The translations under genes and the position numbers were made by a program. Shown piece after piece: positions 45,757 to 54,831 of a stretch of 64,000 nt of DNA. Source of the stretch: Nitrospira sp. (lineage in GTDB: Bacteria; Nitrospirota; Nitrospiria; Nitrospirales; Nitrospiraceae); the NCBI GenBank assembly GCA_024998595.1, contig JACOEK010000002.1, positions 434,001-498,000 of the forward strand. The letters run 5' to 3'. Position 1 is the stretch's first letter; every line of letters starts with the position of its first letter. The notes beneath the pieces were generated by a model that made no database searches, had not been told where the DNA came from, and saw nothing but the letters and a program-made list of their open reading frames with translations.

Positions 45757-46155
45757 CTACACATCGGCGCGAGGAGATTCGGCGAGCATCTCTTCCTTGG
45801 TCTCATCTTGATGCAGCCCGTCTAACAACGCCAGGACCCGATCAGCTCTGGGCCCGCTGACATCTTTCATGAAAATTAATTCCGGCAGATAGCGTAGCGC
45901 CAGACGACGCCCGAGCTCCGCCCGGACAAACCCACTCGCCTTAGCCAGCCCATCGAAGACCAGCCGTTCATCTTTGTTCTGCTCCATGGTGGTGACAAAG
46001 ACGCGCGCAATGCGCAAATCTTTGGTTAACTCCACATCGGTCACCGTCACGGAACGTACGCGCGGATCTTTGATCTTCCGCATCAAAATGTCCGCTACTT
46101 CCATGCGGATCTGATCTGCTACCCGATCGGCCCGGCTATACGTGGATTTCGTCAT
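45757..46155 (-). CDS. rbfA: Ribosome-binding factor A
   Basis: A 132-residue KH-fold protein for late 30S maturation. RVADQIRMEVADILMRKIKDPRV, VTDVELTKDLRIARVFVT and LRYLPELIFMKD are RbfA signatures. It lies between the DUF503 gene and truB; this infB-rbfA-truB order is conserved. Confidence 0.95.
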   Translation of the reverse strand: MTKSTYSRADRVADQIRMEVADILMRKIKDPRVRSVTVTDVELTKDLRIARVFVTTMEQNKDERLVFDGLAKASGFVRAELGRRLALRYLPELIFMKDVSGPRADRVLALLDGLHQDETKEEMLAESPRADV

Positions 46156-46164
46156 GACGCGGCC

Positions 46165-46446
46165 TTACAGCAACTCGATTCGAGAGCGGAGCAACTGAAT
46201 CGTGGGCACCCCCTGGATCAAATTGACGGCTTGGTCCAGCACCTGATTGACGTGGGCTGATTCATTCGCCACACAGGCCAGCCCTAAAATGGCCTTCTGC
46301 CACAAATCCTGATCTCCCACTTCAGCTACCGACACATTGAACTTATCCCGCAAACGGCTTTTCAAACTTTGCAACACCTGCCGCTTGTCTTTCAATGAAT
46401 GCCCATCGGGAATGAACAACTCGACCGTACAAAGCCCGACGATCAT
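46165..46446 (-). CDS. DUF503 (YlxP-like) protein
   Basis: A 93-residue protein with [45 protein letters not shown], diagnostic of DUF503/YlxP when read around positions 6-50. Its function is unknown but the gene is regularly placed between infB and rbfA, suggesting a role in ribosome assembly. Its start overlaps the infB stop (ATGA). Confidence 0.9.
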   Translation of the reverse strand: MIVGLCTVELFIPDGHSLKDKRQVLQSLKSRLRDKFNVSVAEVGDQDLWQKAILGLACVANESAHVNQVLDQAVNLIQGVPTIQLLRSRIELL

Positions 46447-49028
46447 GCTCGATGGGTTTGCGGGGAGGCGCCGCGCTGTGCCGGCTCGAGCTTGGCCGCA
46501 ACCTTGTCGATGGCGTAGGCCTCGATAATGTCTCCGGCTTTGAGGTCATTAAAGTTTTCAACCGTGATGCCGCATTCGTATCCCTGCTGGACTTCCCGCA
46601 CATCATCCTTGAAACGCCTGAGCGAGCCCAACTTGCCTTCATAGACCACCACACTATCCCGAATCACGCGCACGCCGACGCTGGCGCGGGAAATAACGCC
46701 ATCCACCACGTAGCAACCGGCCACCAGGCCGGCCTTGGGGATCGTGAACATCTGCCGCACTTCAGCCCGCCCGAGAATCCGCTCTTTGAGCGTGGGTTCG
46801 AGCAACCCTTCCATAGCGGCCCGGATATCATTCAGCGCGTCGTAAATGATGCTATAGAGACGGACATCCACGCCCTCTCGTTCTGCCAACGCCGCCGCTT
46901 TCGGCTCAGGACGAATGTTGAATCCGATGACAATCGCCTTCGATGCGGCTGCCAGCAGGATATCGGTTTCGGTAATACCTCCGACCCCGGTGTGCATGAC
47001 CCGCAATTTGACGGCGCCGGCCGGCATCTTTTCCACGGCGGCAGCCAAGGCTTCTGAGGAGCCCTGCACATCAGCCTTGATGACGATCGGCAACTCTTTG
47101 ACATTGCCCTCTTGGATCTTCGCAAACAAATCGTCTAGGCTGACTTTGGCCGGGCCGGCCAAATCGGCTGCCCGCTGCTTCATAGCCCTTTCCTGGGCGA
47201 TCTCGCGGGCGACCCGCTCATCTTTCACAATGGTGAATGCGTCACCGGCAGACGGCACGCCCGGCAATCCGATCACCTCGACCGGCACCGATGGTCCGGC
47301 TTCCGTGGTTTTCTTTCCCGTATCAGTGATCAGCGCGCGCACGCGGCCGCTGAAATTACCGACCACAAACGCGTCTCCCACATGCAACGTCCCGCTTTGC
47401 ACCAGAACCGTCGCGATCGGTCCCCGCCCGCGATCCAACTTGGCCTCGATCACCAGGCCTTTCGCCATGCGCGTCGGATCCGCTTGCAGTTCCAACACTT
47501 CCGCTTGCAGAAGAATCATTTCCAAAAGCTGGTCCAGACCGGTCCGTTGTTTTGCGGAGACTTCGACCATGATCGTATCACCGCCCCACGATTCGGCCAC
47601 CAGCCCATGCTCGGTCAGAGCATTTTTCACCCGGTCGACATTGGCTCCCGGTTTGTCGACTTTATTGATGGCCACGATCAGCGGCACTCCAGCGGCCTTG
47701 GCATGATGAATGGCCTCCACCGTCTGAGGCATCACCCCATCGTCTGCCGCAACGACCAAAATGACGATATCCGTCGCCTTCGCACCCCGTGCGCGCATCG
47801 CCGTGAATGCTTCGTGGCCCGGGGTATCGAGGAACGTCACCTGCTTGCCGTGCACGCCGACGATGTAGGCGCCGATGTGCTGCGTAATGCCTCCGGCTTC
47901 GCCTTCCGCCACCTTCGTTTCACGAATCGCATCCAGCAGGGACGTTTTCCCGTGATCGACATGACCCATGATCGTGACGACCGGGGGCCGCGACACCGCG
48001 TGCTCTTCACCGGATGATTGCGCCGCCTCTTCCAGCAACGCTTCGCCCACCTTCTCCGTCGACACTTCCACCCGGGCGCCATACTCTTCGGCAATCAACG
48101 ACGCCGCTTCGAGATTGATCGACTGGTTGAAGGTCACCATCTGTCCCATGTCCATCAGCTTCCGGACCACGTCGGCCGGGCGCTGACCGATGAGCTCCGC
48201 AAACTCCTTGACGCTGACTCCGGCGGTCAATTTCACGCTTTTCTTTCTCGGCTTGGTGATTTCCGTTGGCGAGGCATGGTGAATATGTTTGGATCGGTCT
48301 TCGCGCCGCTGCACCGGGATCGCCCGCAAGTCTCCCCACCGAGTGGCGTCGTTCTTAAACTTGGCTTCGTCTTCCTCCCGAGTCCGGGGTGCCTTCTTGG
48401 CTTTTTTCAATTTCTCGCGCGCGGCCGCTTCGGCTTCCAAGGCGTCCTGAGCCGGGCTTTTCTTTTTGATTGCCCCAAGGGGATCGGCGGGAGGCGTCGC
48501 GACCACAGGAGCCTGAACCGGCTTGATTGTCACATCCTCGGAAGTCGCAACGATAGTCGGCTGCGGCTCAGCTTCTTCAGCCGGGGCAGTCTCGACCGGA
48601 CCAGCCTCACTCACCTCTGAACCGGGCAGGGCGGCGGGAGCCACCGAGCCAGCCTCCACTACTGCCGGAGCAGCCGGTGCAAACACGGCTTCTGCTGCGG
48701 CTAACGGCGCAGCAGCATCTTCTGCGCCTTCTTCGCGCTTCTTCTTGATGAGAATGCGTTTCTTGTCAGGTTTCGAAGGCTCTTCATGCGCGACCGCATG
48801 CGATGCACCGGGTTCTTTCGGCAAACGAACCATCTTTTTAGCCTCATGCCCGGGAGAAGACGCCTCACCACCGCGGGCTTTCGAGCTCAGCTTTTCGAGC
48901 GCCATGCGGACCGAATCGTCATCCAAGGCGCTGCTGTGGGACGCCACTGGAATCCCGAGCCGTTTCAGTTCAGGAATCAGCTCCCGATTTTCCATCCCCA
49001 GCTGCTTTGCTAATTCGTACACGCGCAT
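46443..49028 (-). CDS. infB: Translation initiation factor IF-2
   Basis: An 861-residue GTPase placing fMet-tRNA on the 30S subunit. The IF2 N-terminal domain is at 1-50, followed by a long Ala/Pro/Glu- and Lys-rich low-complexity linker to about 250. The G domain has [10 protein letters not shown] (near 355), DTPGHE and NKVDK, then domains II-IV ending with [20 protein letters not shown]. The length is ordinary for a full-size IF-2. Confidence 0.98.
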   Translation of the reverse strand: MRVYELAKQLGMENRELIPELKRLGIPVASHSSALDDDSVRMALEKLSSKARGGEASSPGHEAKKMVRLPKEPGASHAVAHEEPSKPDKKRILIKKKREEGAEDAAAPLAAAEAVFAPAAPAVVEAGSVAPAALPGSEVSEAGPVETAPAEEAEPQPTIVATSEDVTIKPVQAPVVATPPADPLGAIKKKSPAQDALEAEAAAREKLKKAKKAPRTREEDEAKFKNDATRWGDLRAIPVQRREDRSKHIHHASPTEITKPRKKSVKLTAGVSVKEFAELIGQRPADVVRKLMDMGQMVTFNQSINLEAASLIAEEYGARVEVSTEKVGEALLEEAAQSSGEEHAVSRPPVVTIMGHVDHGKTSLLDAIRETKVAEGEAGGITQHIGAYIVGVHGKQVTFLDTPGHEAFTAMRARGAKATDIVILVVAADDGVMPQTVEAIHHAKAAGVPLIVAINKVDKPGANVDRVKNALTEHGLVAESWGGDTIMVEVSAKQRTGLDQLLEMILLQAEVLELQADPTRMAKGLVIEAKLDRGRGPIATVLVQSGTLHVGDAFVVGNFSGRVRALITDTGKKTTEAGPSVPVEVIGLPGVPSAGDAFTIVKDERVAREIAQERAMKQRAADLAGPAKVSLDDLFAKIQEGNVKELPIVIKADVQGSSEALAAAVEKMPAGAVKLRVMHTGVGGITETDILLAAASKAIVIGFNIRPEPKAAALAEREGVDVRLYSIIYDALNDIRAAMEGLLEPTLKERILGRAEVRQMFTIPKAGLVAGCYVVDGVISRASVGVRVIRDSVVVYEGKLGSLRRFKDDVREVQQGYECGITVENFNDLKAGDIIEAYAIDKVAAKLEPAQRGASPQTHRA

Positions 49029-49092
49029 ACAATACCGCTCAGCTCCACCCGCTTAGATAAATTGCCATTCAGCTCGTGAGTTTCGAGCCGCT

Positions 49093-50232
49093 TCAGTCCG
49101 CCTGCTGCGCCGCAGCCCGTGCCTCATCCTGCTGGCGCTGAGCCTCGGTCTCTTCCGCCAAGGCCGCCTTGATATCCCGATCCCGTTCCGCCTTTTCCTT
49201 CTCGTATTCCGTCGCGCTGATGATATCGATCTTCCAGCCGGTCAGGCGGGCGGCCAGTCGGACATTTTGCCCGTTCTTCCCGATCGCCAGCGAGAGCTGC
49301 GAATCCGCCACGACCACCAATGCCGACTTCTTTTCTTCATCGATACCGACCTTCTCGATCGTCGCAGGATTCAACGCTTCCGCGATAAACACGCGCGGAT
49401 CCTGGGTCCACGTAATGATGTCGATTTTTTCACCGCGCAACTCTCGCACCACCGCCTGCACACGCGAACCCTTGATCCCGACACAAGCCCCCACCGGATC
49501 TACGGCTTTGTCACGGGACGACACCGCAATCTTCGTGCGATCACCCGGCTCGCGCACGATCGATTTGATCTCAACGATTTTCTCCCCGACTTCCGGAACT
49601 TCCAGCTCGAACATCTTCGCCACAAATTGCGGATGGCTGCGGGAGAGGATGACCTGCACGTCCTTCGGTGTGCGACGCACCTCGAGCAGCAACGCCTTCA
49701 CCCGATCTCCACGCCGGTACGTTTCGCGGGGAATCTGCTCCTGAATAGGAAGAATTGCCTCGGTCTTGCCGAGATCGACCAGGAAATTTCTCCGCTCCAT
49801 ACCCAGGATGATGCCGTTCACCAGATCTCCCTGGCGCGTCGAATATTCCTTTTGAACGGCTTCCCATTCAGCTTCCCGAACCTTCTGAAAAATCACCTGC
49901 TTGGCAGTTTGAGCGGCGATGCGCCCTAACTCGTCCATCTCGATGAGGGAGCCGATTTCGTCGCCGACCTCCGCGCCTTCATCGTACTCGCGCGCCTCTT
50001 TCAGGGAAATCTCCGCCTTCGGATTGGCCACCGTATCAACGATGATTTTCTTAGACACAACCGAAATTTCGCCGGTCTTGCTATCAATCTCGACCTGAAT
50101 ATTCTCGGCTTGCCCGAATCGTTTCTTCGCAGCGGTTTGCAGCGCTGACTCGATCGCGCCAATGACCCTGGCCTTATCGATTCCCTTTTGACGGCCGATT
50201 TCATCGATGACGGCGATCAACTCTCGGTTCAT
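49093..50232 (-). CDS. nusA: Transcription termination/antitermination factor NusA
   Basis: A 379-residue RNA polymerase-binding factor: N-terminal domain (1-130), S1 (about 135-200) and two KH domains (to about 345), including SRDKAVDPVGACVGIKGSRVQAV and AIGKNGQNVRLAARLTGWKIDI. It lacks the two C-terminal acidic repeats of E. coli NusA (495 residues), as in many other phyla, and ends in a Gln/Ala/Glu-rich tail. It is second in rimP-nusA-infB. Confidence 0.97.
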   Translation of the reverse strand: MNRELIAVIDEIGRQKGIDKARVIGAIESALQTAAKKRFGQAENIQVEIDSKTGEISVVSKKIIVDTVANPKAEISLKEAREYDEGAEVGDEIGSLIEMDELGRIAAQTAKQVIFQKVREAEWEAVQKEYSTRQGDLVNGIILGMERRNFLVDLGKTEAILPIQEQIPRETYRRGDRVKALLLEVRRTPKDVQVILSRSHPQFVAKMFELEVPEVGEKIVEIKSIVREPGDRTKIAVSSRDKAVDPVGACVGIKGSRVQAVVRELRGEKIDIITWTQDPRVFIAEALNPATIEKVGIDEEKKSALVVVADSQLSLAIGKNGQNVRLAARLTGWKIDIISATEYEKEKAERDRDIKAALAEETEAQRQQDEARAAAQQAD

Positions 50233-50273
50233 AGCTCACACCTCATGGTTAACACACCACCGGGCACCGTCTG

Positions 50274-50795
50274 CTACTTGGAAAACTCGACCTTCCGACG
50301 GGCCACCGCAATGTGATCAAACTCCACCCGAATCGTATCCGTAGTTTTTTTCTGTTGAACAGCCAATGTCACCGCGGAATCTTCCACCTCTACCACGGTC
50401 CCCACCAGCCGCCACTGTGACTGAATCGGTTCGCGCAATTTGAGCGTCACCGAATGCCCGATCAGCCGCCGATAATCTTGCGCGGTCCGCAGGGGACGAT
50501 CCAGGCCGGGCGACGATATTTCCAGCGTATAGGCATGTGGGAACGGATCAATGACGTCCAGCGCCGGGCTCAGAGAACGGTGCGCCTGCTCGCAGTCGGT
50601 CAGCGAAATTCCGCCGGGCTTGTCGATGAAAACCCGGATCACGGTCCGGGGACCTTGGCCGACACACACCGTCTCGACCAACTCAAGGCCGTGGGATTGC
50701 AGAATGGGAGCCGCAACTTCCTGTACGCGGAGGTTGAGCGCCTCAGCGCGTTTCACCGAAGGCTTCCCTGCCGACACCGCTCCCGCATCACTCAT
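50274..50795 (-). CDS. rimP: Ribosome maturation factor RimP
   Basis: A 173-residue protein for 30S assembly. The ATG at 50795 (MSDAGAVSAGK) is used; an upstream TTG at 50816 falls in the U-tract of a hairpin. HGLELVETVCVGQGPRTVIRVFIDKPGGISLTDCEQ and ISSPGLDRPLRTAQDYRRLIG are RimP signatures, followed by the SH3-like C-terminal domain. No good SD precedes the ATG. It opens rimP-nusA-infB, 41 bases before nusA. Confidence 0.94.
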   Translation of the reverse strand: MSDAGAVSAGKPSVKRAEALNLRVQEVAAPILQSHGLELVETVCVGQGPRTVIRVFIDKPGGISLTDCEQAHRSLSPALDVIDPFPHAYTLEISSPGLDRPLRTAQDYRRLIGHSVTLKLREPIQSQWRLVGTVVEVEDSAVTLAVQQKKTTDTIRVEFDHIAVARRKVEFSK

Positions 50796-50812
50796 AGGCA
50801 AAAGTTGCTCAA

Positions 50813-50838
50813 ACAAAAAAGTGGGCCCAGGCCCACTT
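50813..50838 (-). terminator. Terminator-like hairpin directly in front of rimP
   Basis: On the minus strand AAGTGGGC-CTGG-GCCCACTT runs into TTTTTTGTTTG. It lies about 46 bases after the dat stop and its U-tract ends only about 18 bases before the rimP ATG. This is the best intrinsic terminator by shape in this operon series; there is no space for a promoter between it and rimP, so it looks like an attenuator or a leaky terminator. Confidence 0.78.
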
Positions 50839-50884
50839 ACAGCGCAGGAACCTTACCATGCCATAGGAGTGAAAGCAAGGGACG

Positions 50885-51724
50885 CTAGGCGATCAGAGCT
50901 TCCCAACGCCGAAACAAAAGTCGGGAAAGAGGTCCCGGCACTCCTGCGCCGATTGCATGCCCATCAATGTGCACGACCGGTAACACTTCGACCGTCGTTC
51001 CCGTCAGAAACACTTCGGAGGCGGTCGAGAGATCTTTTCGGCTGACATACGTCTCCACAACCGGAAGCCCTTCCTTTCTGGCCAGCTCCAGAACAAGCGC
51101 CCGCGTGACCCCGGAGAGAATGCGGTGCCCTTCGGGAGCCGTTTCAATCACGCCGTTTCGCACGACCATGACATTGCTGACGGACCCCTCGGTGACCAGG
51201 CCATCTCGAACCAAAATGGCCTCAAATGCACCGGCCTCCTTAGCCCGTTGACGCGCCAGAATATTCGCCAAGAGATTGACGCTCTTGATATCGCATCGTC
51301 CCCAGCGAATGTCATCCAGCGTGATGGCCTGAACTCCAGCCTGACGAATGGTGGAGTCCAGAGAATGAAGCTCGCGAAAGGTCAGTACGGTCGTCGGCGC
51401 GAGGGAGGCAGGAAAAGGATGATCCCGTGGAGCCTGCCCGCGTGTCACCTGCAGGTAAATTTTCGTCTCAGGAAACCGGCTCAGCCGCAGGCCTTCCCGA
51501 ACCCACGACATCCACTGATCTTTAGTGTGCCCGAGCGAGAGTTGCAATGCCTGCGCACTCCGCTCGAACCGAGAAAAATGTTCATCTATGGCAAACGGTT
51601 TTCCGCGATAGGTACGAATGACCTCATACACCCCGTCCCCGAACTGAAACCCACGGTCCTCGATGCTGACCACGGCTTCCGCTACAGGACCGAAGCGACC
51701 ATTCACACAGGCAATGTCAGGCAT
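50885..51724 (-). CDS. dat: D-amino acid aminotransferase (class IV PLP aminotransferase)
   Basis: A 279-residue fold-type IV aminotransferase. RGFQFGDGVYEVIRTYRGKPF, the PLP lysine K147 in CDIKSVNLLANILARQ, and LVTEGSVSNVMVVRNGVI resemble bacillar D-alanine aminotransferase more than IlvE or PabC; the latter two remain possible. It would supply D-glutamate or D-alanine for cell wall synthesis. It lies 26 bases after the chagasin-like gene and before the rimP hairpin. Confidence 0.85.
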   Translation of the reverse strand: MPDIACVNGRFGPVAEAVVSIEDRGFQFGDGVYEVIRTYRGKPFAIDEHFSRFERSAQALQLSLGHTKDQWMSWVREGLRLSRFPETKIYLQVTRGQAPRDHPFPASLAPTTVLTFRELHSLDSTIRQAGVQAITLDDIRWGRCDIKSVNLLANILARQRAKEAGAFEAILVRDGLVTEGSVSNVMVVRNGVIETAPEGHRILSGVTRALVLELARKEGLPVVETYVSRKDLSTASEVFLTGTTVEVLPVVHIDGHAIGAGVPGPLSRLLFRRWEALIA

Positions 51725-51750
51725 GGCCCTCTTCTCGCCGCCTCCTCACC

Positions 51751-52083
51751 TCAGGACGCGATCACGTAAAAAATCTGCCGGTCCTCGGCCGTGAATTTCC
51801 ATCCCATTCGCTTTTCAAATACCAGTCGATGAGTTCCGGGAGCCGATGGCCTAAACTCGAAACTGCGCTGCCCCTGATCCACCGCATTGTTGCTGGCGGT
51901 GCGAAGAAAATCATCTTCCACCAGAGGCATGACCGCGGCGTCATACATCGGGACCCATAACTCCCCCCTCGTGCGGTCCTCCCAGAGCCGGATATGAACC
52001 GGCATTCCGACTCGCGCCTTGACGACTTTGGCACCCGGTTCTTGCTCAGTACCTGTGGGAACCGCTTTGCTCAATGGGCTCAT
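51751..52083 (-). CDS. Chagasin-like (I42 family) protease inhibitor candidate
   Basis: A 110-residue protein from the ATG at 52083 (GGAG 11 bases upstream). RVGMPVHIRLWEDRTRGELWVPMYD, then GQRSFEFRPSAPGTHRLVFEKRMGW and a final hydrophobic strand resemble the chagasin Ig-like fold; the signature NPTTG loop is replaced by DRTRGELW and the RPW loop by RMGW, so inhibitor activity is doubtful. There is no signal peptide. It sits between a Rieske protein and dat. Confidence 0.6.
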   Translation of the reverse strand: MSPLSKAVPTGTEQEPGAKVVKARVGMPVHIRLWEDRTRGELWVPMYDAAVMPLVEDDFLRTASNNAVDQGQRSFEFRPSAPGTHRLVFEKRMGWKFTAEDRQIFYVIAS

Positions 52084-52118
52084 CTTCGTGACCACTCCGA
52101 CGTCATAGTTTCGCGCGG

Positions 52119-52436
52119 CTACACCTTCCGCCGCCCTCCGACAAATATCTGTCCGTCTTCCACGCGCACATCATAGCTTCCGACGCAATACCCTCCGCCG
52201 TCCGTCCCTTGTCCGTTTCGAACATCAAATGCCAAGTCATGCCAGGGACAAGAGACGACATGCCCTTTCACGCGGCCCTTATTGAGAGGGCCACCTTCAT
52301 GGGGGCACGAGTTATAGATGGCGTGAAAATGCCCCTCGATATTGAACACGGCAATGGCCCGCTCATTCACCTTGACAACTTTGACTTGGCCGGGAGGAAT
52401 ATCCTCAACTTTCGCCACGCACTGAAACCCTTCCAT
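52119..52436 (-). CDS. Rieske [2Fe-2S] ferredoxin (NirD/BphF type)
   Basis: A 105-residue soluble Rieske protein with cluster ligands C44 and H46 (SCPHEGGPL) and C63 and H66 (VSCPWHDLAFDV). There is no membrane anchor. It would pass electrons to an oxygenase or reductase or serve as a low-potential carrier, but no partner oxygenase is present in the window. The family resembles NirD-like and BphF-like ferredoxins. Gap of 22 bases after the DUF192 gene. Confidence 0.92.
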   Translation of the reverse strand: MEGFQCVAKVEDIPPGQVKVVKVNERAIAVFNIEGHFHAIYNSCPHEGGPLNKGRVKGHVVSCPWHDLAFDVRNGQGTDGGGYCVGSYDVRVEDGQIFVGGRRKV

Positions 52437-52458
52437 AAACGATTCCGACTCCCCTTAC

Positions 52459-52962
52459 TTACATCCGCAGTGTAAATTTGAGCTCCATCCCGGTCGTAAT
52501 CCCTGCGCGCTTCGCGTACCCTGCCTCTGCCTCGATTAAATAACGAACAGGCTCGGGAGGAGGACCGTAGTACGGACAGGGATCCTGGGCGCAGGGCTGC
52601 ACCTGCTCCAGAACCTGCACCACGTGGTGACTCTCATCAATCCAAAACATGTCCACAGGAATGCGGAATTGACGGGTCGCCACACGATGCAGGCCTGTCG
52701 ACTCAAAGATATAAAGCATCCCCGTGTCGGCTGGCAATCCTTCCCGGAAGGCAAGACCGAACAGCAACTTTTCCGGTGTGCTGGCCACTTCCGTTTCCAT
52801 GGTCTTCCCGTTCGGGAACTCCACGATGATGAGCTCTGATTCCTTCGGCCCGCCGAGAAACAGGCTCACGCTGATCAGCAAAATCACTAAGAGCACAAAC
52901 GTCACAATTTTCTTGCGACGCTGTTCCGATTCAGGCCCGCTCGCGCGCGTCACGATAACCAA
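52459..52962 (-). CDS. DUF192 protein with N-terminal membrane anchor
   Basis: A 167-residue protein with a transmembrane segment at about 19-37 (VTFVLLVILLISVSLFLGG) and a DUF192 domain: FPNGKTMETEVASTPEKLLFGLAFREGLPADTGMLYIFE, FRIPVDMFWID and YLIEAEAGYAKRAGI. The domain would face the periplasm. A short insertion CAQDPCPYYGPPPEP interrupts the fold, with two cysteines that may pair. The function of DUF192 is unknown. The start codon is TTG (or GTG at 52953); no SD is evident. Confidence 0.83.
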   Translation of the reverse strand: MVIVTRASGPESEQRRKKIVTFVLLVILLISVSLFLGGPKESELIIVEFPNGKTMETEVASTPEKLLFGLAFREGLPADTGMLYIFESTGLHRVATRQFRIPVDMFWIDESHHVVQVLEQVQPCAQDPCPYYGPPPEPVRYLIEAEAGYAKRAGITTGMELKFTLRM

Positions 52963-53203
52963 ATGCTGTCGAACATGAATACATCCTCATGTAGTCGTAC
53001 CTGCGCAGACCCGCATGTACATTGGGCCCAAAGCCCCATGACTTTCCGAGCGCTAGGCCTTCTTCCCAAGTCCCATTCTGTTGACTTGCCGAAGAACGGC
53101 AGCATAGAATGCGGACCTGTTTAGCCGCGAACTATGGTCGCTGCGGCACGAAATTGTCAACATCTTATCCGACCTTAAAGAAACTGCGAAGGAGGCATAG
53201 GCC

Positions 53204-53551
53204 ATGGCGCTTCTGATTACCGATGAGTGTATTTCCTGCGGGGCATGCCTGCCAGAATGTCCCAATGAAGCCATTTTCGAAACGCGAAGCGACGCTGAAG
53301 GCAAAGGCAACCATGTCGGAGACGGACAGGGAGTCGGTGATAATATTTATGTCATCACCCATGATCGTTGCACCGAGTGCGTCGGGCACTTTGATGAGCC
53401 GCAATGCGCGGCTGTCTGCCCGGTGGATAACTGCTGCATTGCCGACCCTGCCTATCCGGAGACGACTGACGTTTTGCTGGAAAAAGCCAAGACGTTGAAT
53501 CCGGACAAAGAAATTGATCCGGCCAAAGTTTGGAGCGGCGTTCGCAACTAA
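53204..53551 (+). CDS. Two-cluster [4Fe-4S] ferredoxin (YfhL/Alvin type)
   Basis: A 115-residue electron carrier with AAGGAGG before the ATG. The first cluster is at C9, C12, C15 and C19 (CISCGACLPECP), the second at C56, C59, C68 and C72, with an eight-residue insertion between the first cysteines typical of the Allochromatium vinosum-type ferredoxins. Its C-terminal tail (KEIDPAKVWSGVRN) is helical. A low-potential role, for example with 2-oxoacid ferredoxin oxidoreductases of reductive carbon fixation, is possible. The upstream 241-base gap (52963-53203) separates it from the divergent DUF192 gene and shows no clear promoter. Confidence 0.95.
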   Translation: MALLITDECISCGACLPECPNEAIFETRSDAEGKGNHVGDGQGVGDNIYVITHDRCTECVGHFDEPQCAAVCPVDNCCIADPAYPETTDVLLEKAKTLNPDKEIDPAKVWSGVRN

Positions 53552-53580
53552 TTAGTGTTTTACACATGTGCACGGCACCA

Positions 53581-53604
53581 CGAAGGCTCCTCCGGGAGCC
53601 TTCG
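53581..53604 (+). terminator. Terminator after the ferredoxin gene
   Basis: CGAAGGCTCC (53581-53590) and GGAGCCTTCG (53595-53604) make a ten-bp stem with a TCCG tetraloop, 30 bases after the stop, followed by CTGTTTCT, a mediocre U-tract. Confidence 0.7.
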
Positions 53605-53765
53605 CTGTTTCTCCGCCGAAACGGCGCCACAACAACAGGTACATACCTGGCTTTCTGAGGGCGATCCCTGTAGACTTTAAGAGAACTGTGGCATGCGCAG
53701 GCCACTTCCCTCTCCCGTGGCCCCCGGCATCCACTCATTGGCCACCCTCTGAACGGGAGGTACAC

Positions 53766-54101
53766 ATGAGATGCTTCGCTCGTCTCACATTCTTGACCCT
53801 CCTGGTCATCGTTCCGTTGCCCTCCCAAGCGATGACCGACGTAGGCGATATCGGCACGATCATCGAAGGCTTTGTCTCCAAACAATTCCCCGATGCCGCC
53901 AGTCATTTCTGGGTCGTGAACGACACCCAATGGGACGGCGATGAAATGATCGTGGACATGAATGCCATTGTGACAGACCGTCGCCAGACACCACCGACGG
54001 AGAGTCGCTTCCTGCTGTTGATTGTGGAAGGACGACTCCAAGGCATTCAAAACATTCCCTTGGACGCTGCCGCCGAATGTCAAAAAGAGCAGGAAGTCTA
54101 G
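53766..54101 (+). CDS. Small secreted protein of unknown function
   Basis: A 111-residue protein from the ATG at 53766 (GGGAGG five bases upstream), with a signal peptide (MRCFARLTFLTLLVIVPLPSQA). The mature part contains GFVSKQFPDAASHFWVVNDTQWDGDEMIVDMNAIV and LLLIVEGRLQGIQNIPL, an alpha/beta arrangement with conserved-looking Trp and Asp; no family is recognised. It stands alone between the ferredoxin hairpin and a bidirectional hairpin. Confidence 0.72.
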   Translation: MRCFARLTFLTLLVIVPLPSQAMTDVGDIGTIIEGFVSKQFPDAASHFWVVNDTQWDGDEMIVDMNAIVTDRRQTPPTESRFLLLIVEGRLQGIQNIPLDAAAECQKEQEV

Positions 54102-54143
54102 GCGAGGACGATTTCCATACCCAGCTTCAGCGCTGGAGACAAC

Positions 54144-54177
54144 AACGCCCCATCTGCATCACTGCAGATGGGGCGTT
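54144..54177. terminator. Perfect 15-bp hairpin between convergent genes
   Basis: AACGCCCCATCTGCA (54144-54158) and its exact complement (54163-54177) with a TCAC loop lie 42 bases after the small secreted gene and 25 bases after the cupredoxin gene. A U-tract is short on both sides. It most likely terminates both transcripts. Confidence 0.72.
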
Positions 54178-54202
54178 GCGATTCGTACTATTATATGGCG
54201 GA

Positions 54203-54682
54203 TTACTTAATCATCACGATCTTGCCACCGACGTGAGCCGGGTGCAGATGGCAGCGATAGCTCAGCGTGTTGCCCTGCGTCGCATTGAACATGTCGCTGG
54301 TCGGCACACCGATGTACTTGGTCTCACCCGGCTTCAAGACCACTTCAGCCTTCATCACAAACGGAGAAGCCGCGTTGACCGGATCGGTCATTTGGAACCC
54401 ATGCTCACTGGAAGAGCTATTCGTCACCTTCAACACGACCGGGCGGCCCGGTCGGATTTTGAAATCGATTACAGTCACAGGCGGATACCACGCCTTCAAG
54501 CTTCCAATCTCCACGGCGTACAGTTCCGCATCCACAAGCAATTCTTTAAACGGCTGACCGACCACGGAGCCGGTATCCAAATCACCGATCTCGACACCGC
54601 CAGCTTGCAGCGCGTACGCGCCGGATGCCCCAGCCATTAACATGACCAGGCCAAAAAATACTGCTACCAACGTCTTGCCCAT
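54203..54682 (-). CDS. Periplasmic cupredoxin, nitrosocyanin-like
   Basis: A 159-residue copper-type protein with signal peptide MGKTLVAVFFGLVMLMAGASGAYA; AGGAGG precedes the ATG. The cupredoxin core is at about 65-159. Candidate copper ligands are E93 or H94 in SSSEHGFQM, C144, H147 and H150 in YRCHLHPAHVGGKIVM. The C-x2-H-P motif, the nearby Ser-Glu-x-Gly-Phe-like segment and the LKPGETK turn resemble nitrosocyanin (Glu/Cys/His/His ligands) more than plastocyanin, which has a methionine four or five residues after its His. It carries its own promoter and would transfer electrons in the periplasm or bind small ligands. Confidence 0.82.
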   Translation of the reverse strand: MGKTLVAVFFGLVMLMAGASGAYALQAGGVEIGDLDTGSVVGQPFKELLVDAELYAVEIGSLKAWYPPVTVIDFKIRPGRPVVLKVTNSSSSEHGFQMTDPVNAASPFVMKAEVVLKPGETKYIGVPTSDMFNATQGNTLSYRCHLHPAHVGGKIVMIK

Positions 54683-54831
54683 GACCTACCTCCTTAAAGA
54701 GATTAAGAAGAGATGCGATTAGGTTGGTGAATAATGACCACCGCGCTCTGAACCATCTGCTAGACACTCCGCCCAGGAGCCTAGCCGCTACTACTCGAAA
54801 ATGTCCTAAATAATAGGCTGATGAGGGACAC

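Noticed and set aside
46915..47706. 263-codon plus-strand frame opposite infB
   Set aside because: Ser/Thr/Ala/Pro-rich composition typical of antisense frames; infB is unambiguous.
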